DNA from: Montifringilla adamsi
Lineage: Eukaryota > Chordata > Aves > Passeriformes > Passeridae
Assembly: GCA_017590115.1 (NCBI GenBank)
Contig: JAGGNK010011114.1
Span: 3,525,733 to 3,589,732 of the forward strand
DNA length: 64,000 nt
Direction: 5' to 3'
The notes below the pieces were generated by a model. The model had not been told where the DNA came from, searched no databases, and saw only the letters and a program-made list of their open reading frames with translations. Positions 63,457 to 64,000 of the stretch are shown here, in pieces. The position numbers were made by a program, and so were the translations under genes. Positions within the stretch are counted from its first letter, which is position 1. Each line of letters begins with the position of its first letter.

Positions 63457-64000
63457 AAAAAATCCCCTAATAGCTGTTTTCCCTGCACAAAGATAATTTA
63501 CTGTGTGTCCATTTGCAAACAAGGATGGCTGAAGTGAATCATCTGGAACTGCACTCAGCTGTGTAAATAAAATCAAGGGTACACTGTAATTCAAAGGAGC
63601 AGTGTTTGGTTTATATAAAATAATACCCTTCAGTTAAGCATTGCTTAGTTAAGGGTCTTCTTTTCTATAGTGTCTGTAGGAAAGAAGAAAGTTAATGAGT
63701 TGATGTTCAGTCTGTGGAAAGAGGAATTGAAGAACTGCTCAGTCTTTTGCAGCAATTTATTTTGCCTTTAACTGTGATTTTGTGTTCTTGAGTCTCTCTG
63801 GCCCAAGTGATTATTTTTCTGATATCTGGTGTTCTTATCTCCAGATGGGATGTGATTGCACCAAATTCAGTGAATGCATCATCCAAATTGCCTGATTATT
63901 TGAGCTGCCAGGTAGTAGCTCAGGTTGACTTCACAGTTATTCAACATGGACAAAAAAAATTACTTGGAATATTTGGGTTTTGGGGCCTTTATTGCGTGGG

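Larger units (their letters stand above)
53258..64000 (+). other. 5' part of a first intron longer than 10.7 kb
   Basis: After about 360 bases of CpG-island tail the sequence turns AT-rich. No plausible second exon appears before the window ends: open frames are short, overlap on both strands (for example 56,054-56,326) and lack domains. The intron holds T runs (57,518-57,536 and others), a CA/AACC-rich low-complexity tract near 58,835-58,905, an AATG microsatellite and the duplicated segments near 60.9 and 62.0 kb. A long first intron is common in genes for developmental or neural cell-surface proteins and often contains enhancers. The repeat-free stretch 62,110-62,270 looks like a conserved element to the eye only. 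Confidence 0.65.

Overview
This window looks like bird nuclear DNA, most likely from a songbird or a related lineage. Three things support this: two fragments of CR1, the dominant avian LINE; a solo LTR of a very common avian ERVL-type endogenous retrovirus with an exact 5-bp target duplication; and an AT-rich landscape with one sharp CpG island. No bacterial, phage or organellar gene organisation is present. I could find only one real coding exon.

Layout. Positions 1 to about 51,550 are AT-rich non-coding DNA, with stop codons in every frame and no convincing exon, tRNA or rRNA. Within it are the solo LTR (8090-8647), a GC-rich patch (about 22,040-22,600) followed by a 382-bp head-to-tail tandem duplication (22,599-23,361), CR1 fragments (25,398-25,562 and 50,908-50,962), a possible retroposed 3' tail (26,263-26,311), a 35-bp near-perfect palindrome (26,351-26,385), a CpG-enriched patch headed by a 16-bp palindrome (38,135-38,440), two CTCF-like motifs, and several homopolymer or G/T-rich tracts.

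From 51,556 to 51,881 there is a dense cluster of simple repeats: a C run, an ATA repeat, a 31-bp duplication, ATCAG units, CA units and a 33-base A run. A CpG island (51,888 to about 53,620) follows at once. It is interrupted by a 707-base assembly gap that probably hides the core promoter and most of the 5' UTR. The island contains the first coding exon of a plus-strand gene. Its start codon at 53,155 has a strong context and an in-frame upstream stop, and it opens a 34-residue signal peptide that runs into a strong phase-1 splice donor at 53,258. The product should therefore be secreted or a type I membrane protein. I do not recognise which gene it is.

The rest of the window (53,258-64,000) is the 5' part of a first intron longer than 10.7 kb. 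It carries a small, unusual rearrangement in which a 53-bp segment, nearly all of it copied from about 1.1 kb downstream, sits between two copies of a 29-bp sequence. I see no undescribed biological system. The most informative observations are the signal-peptide exon beside the gap, the tandem 382-bp element, the templated insertion and the repeat cluster next to the promoter.
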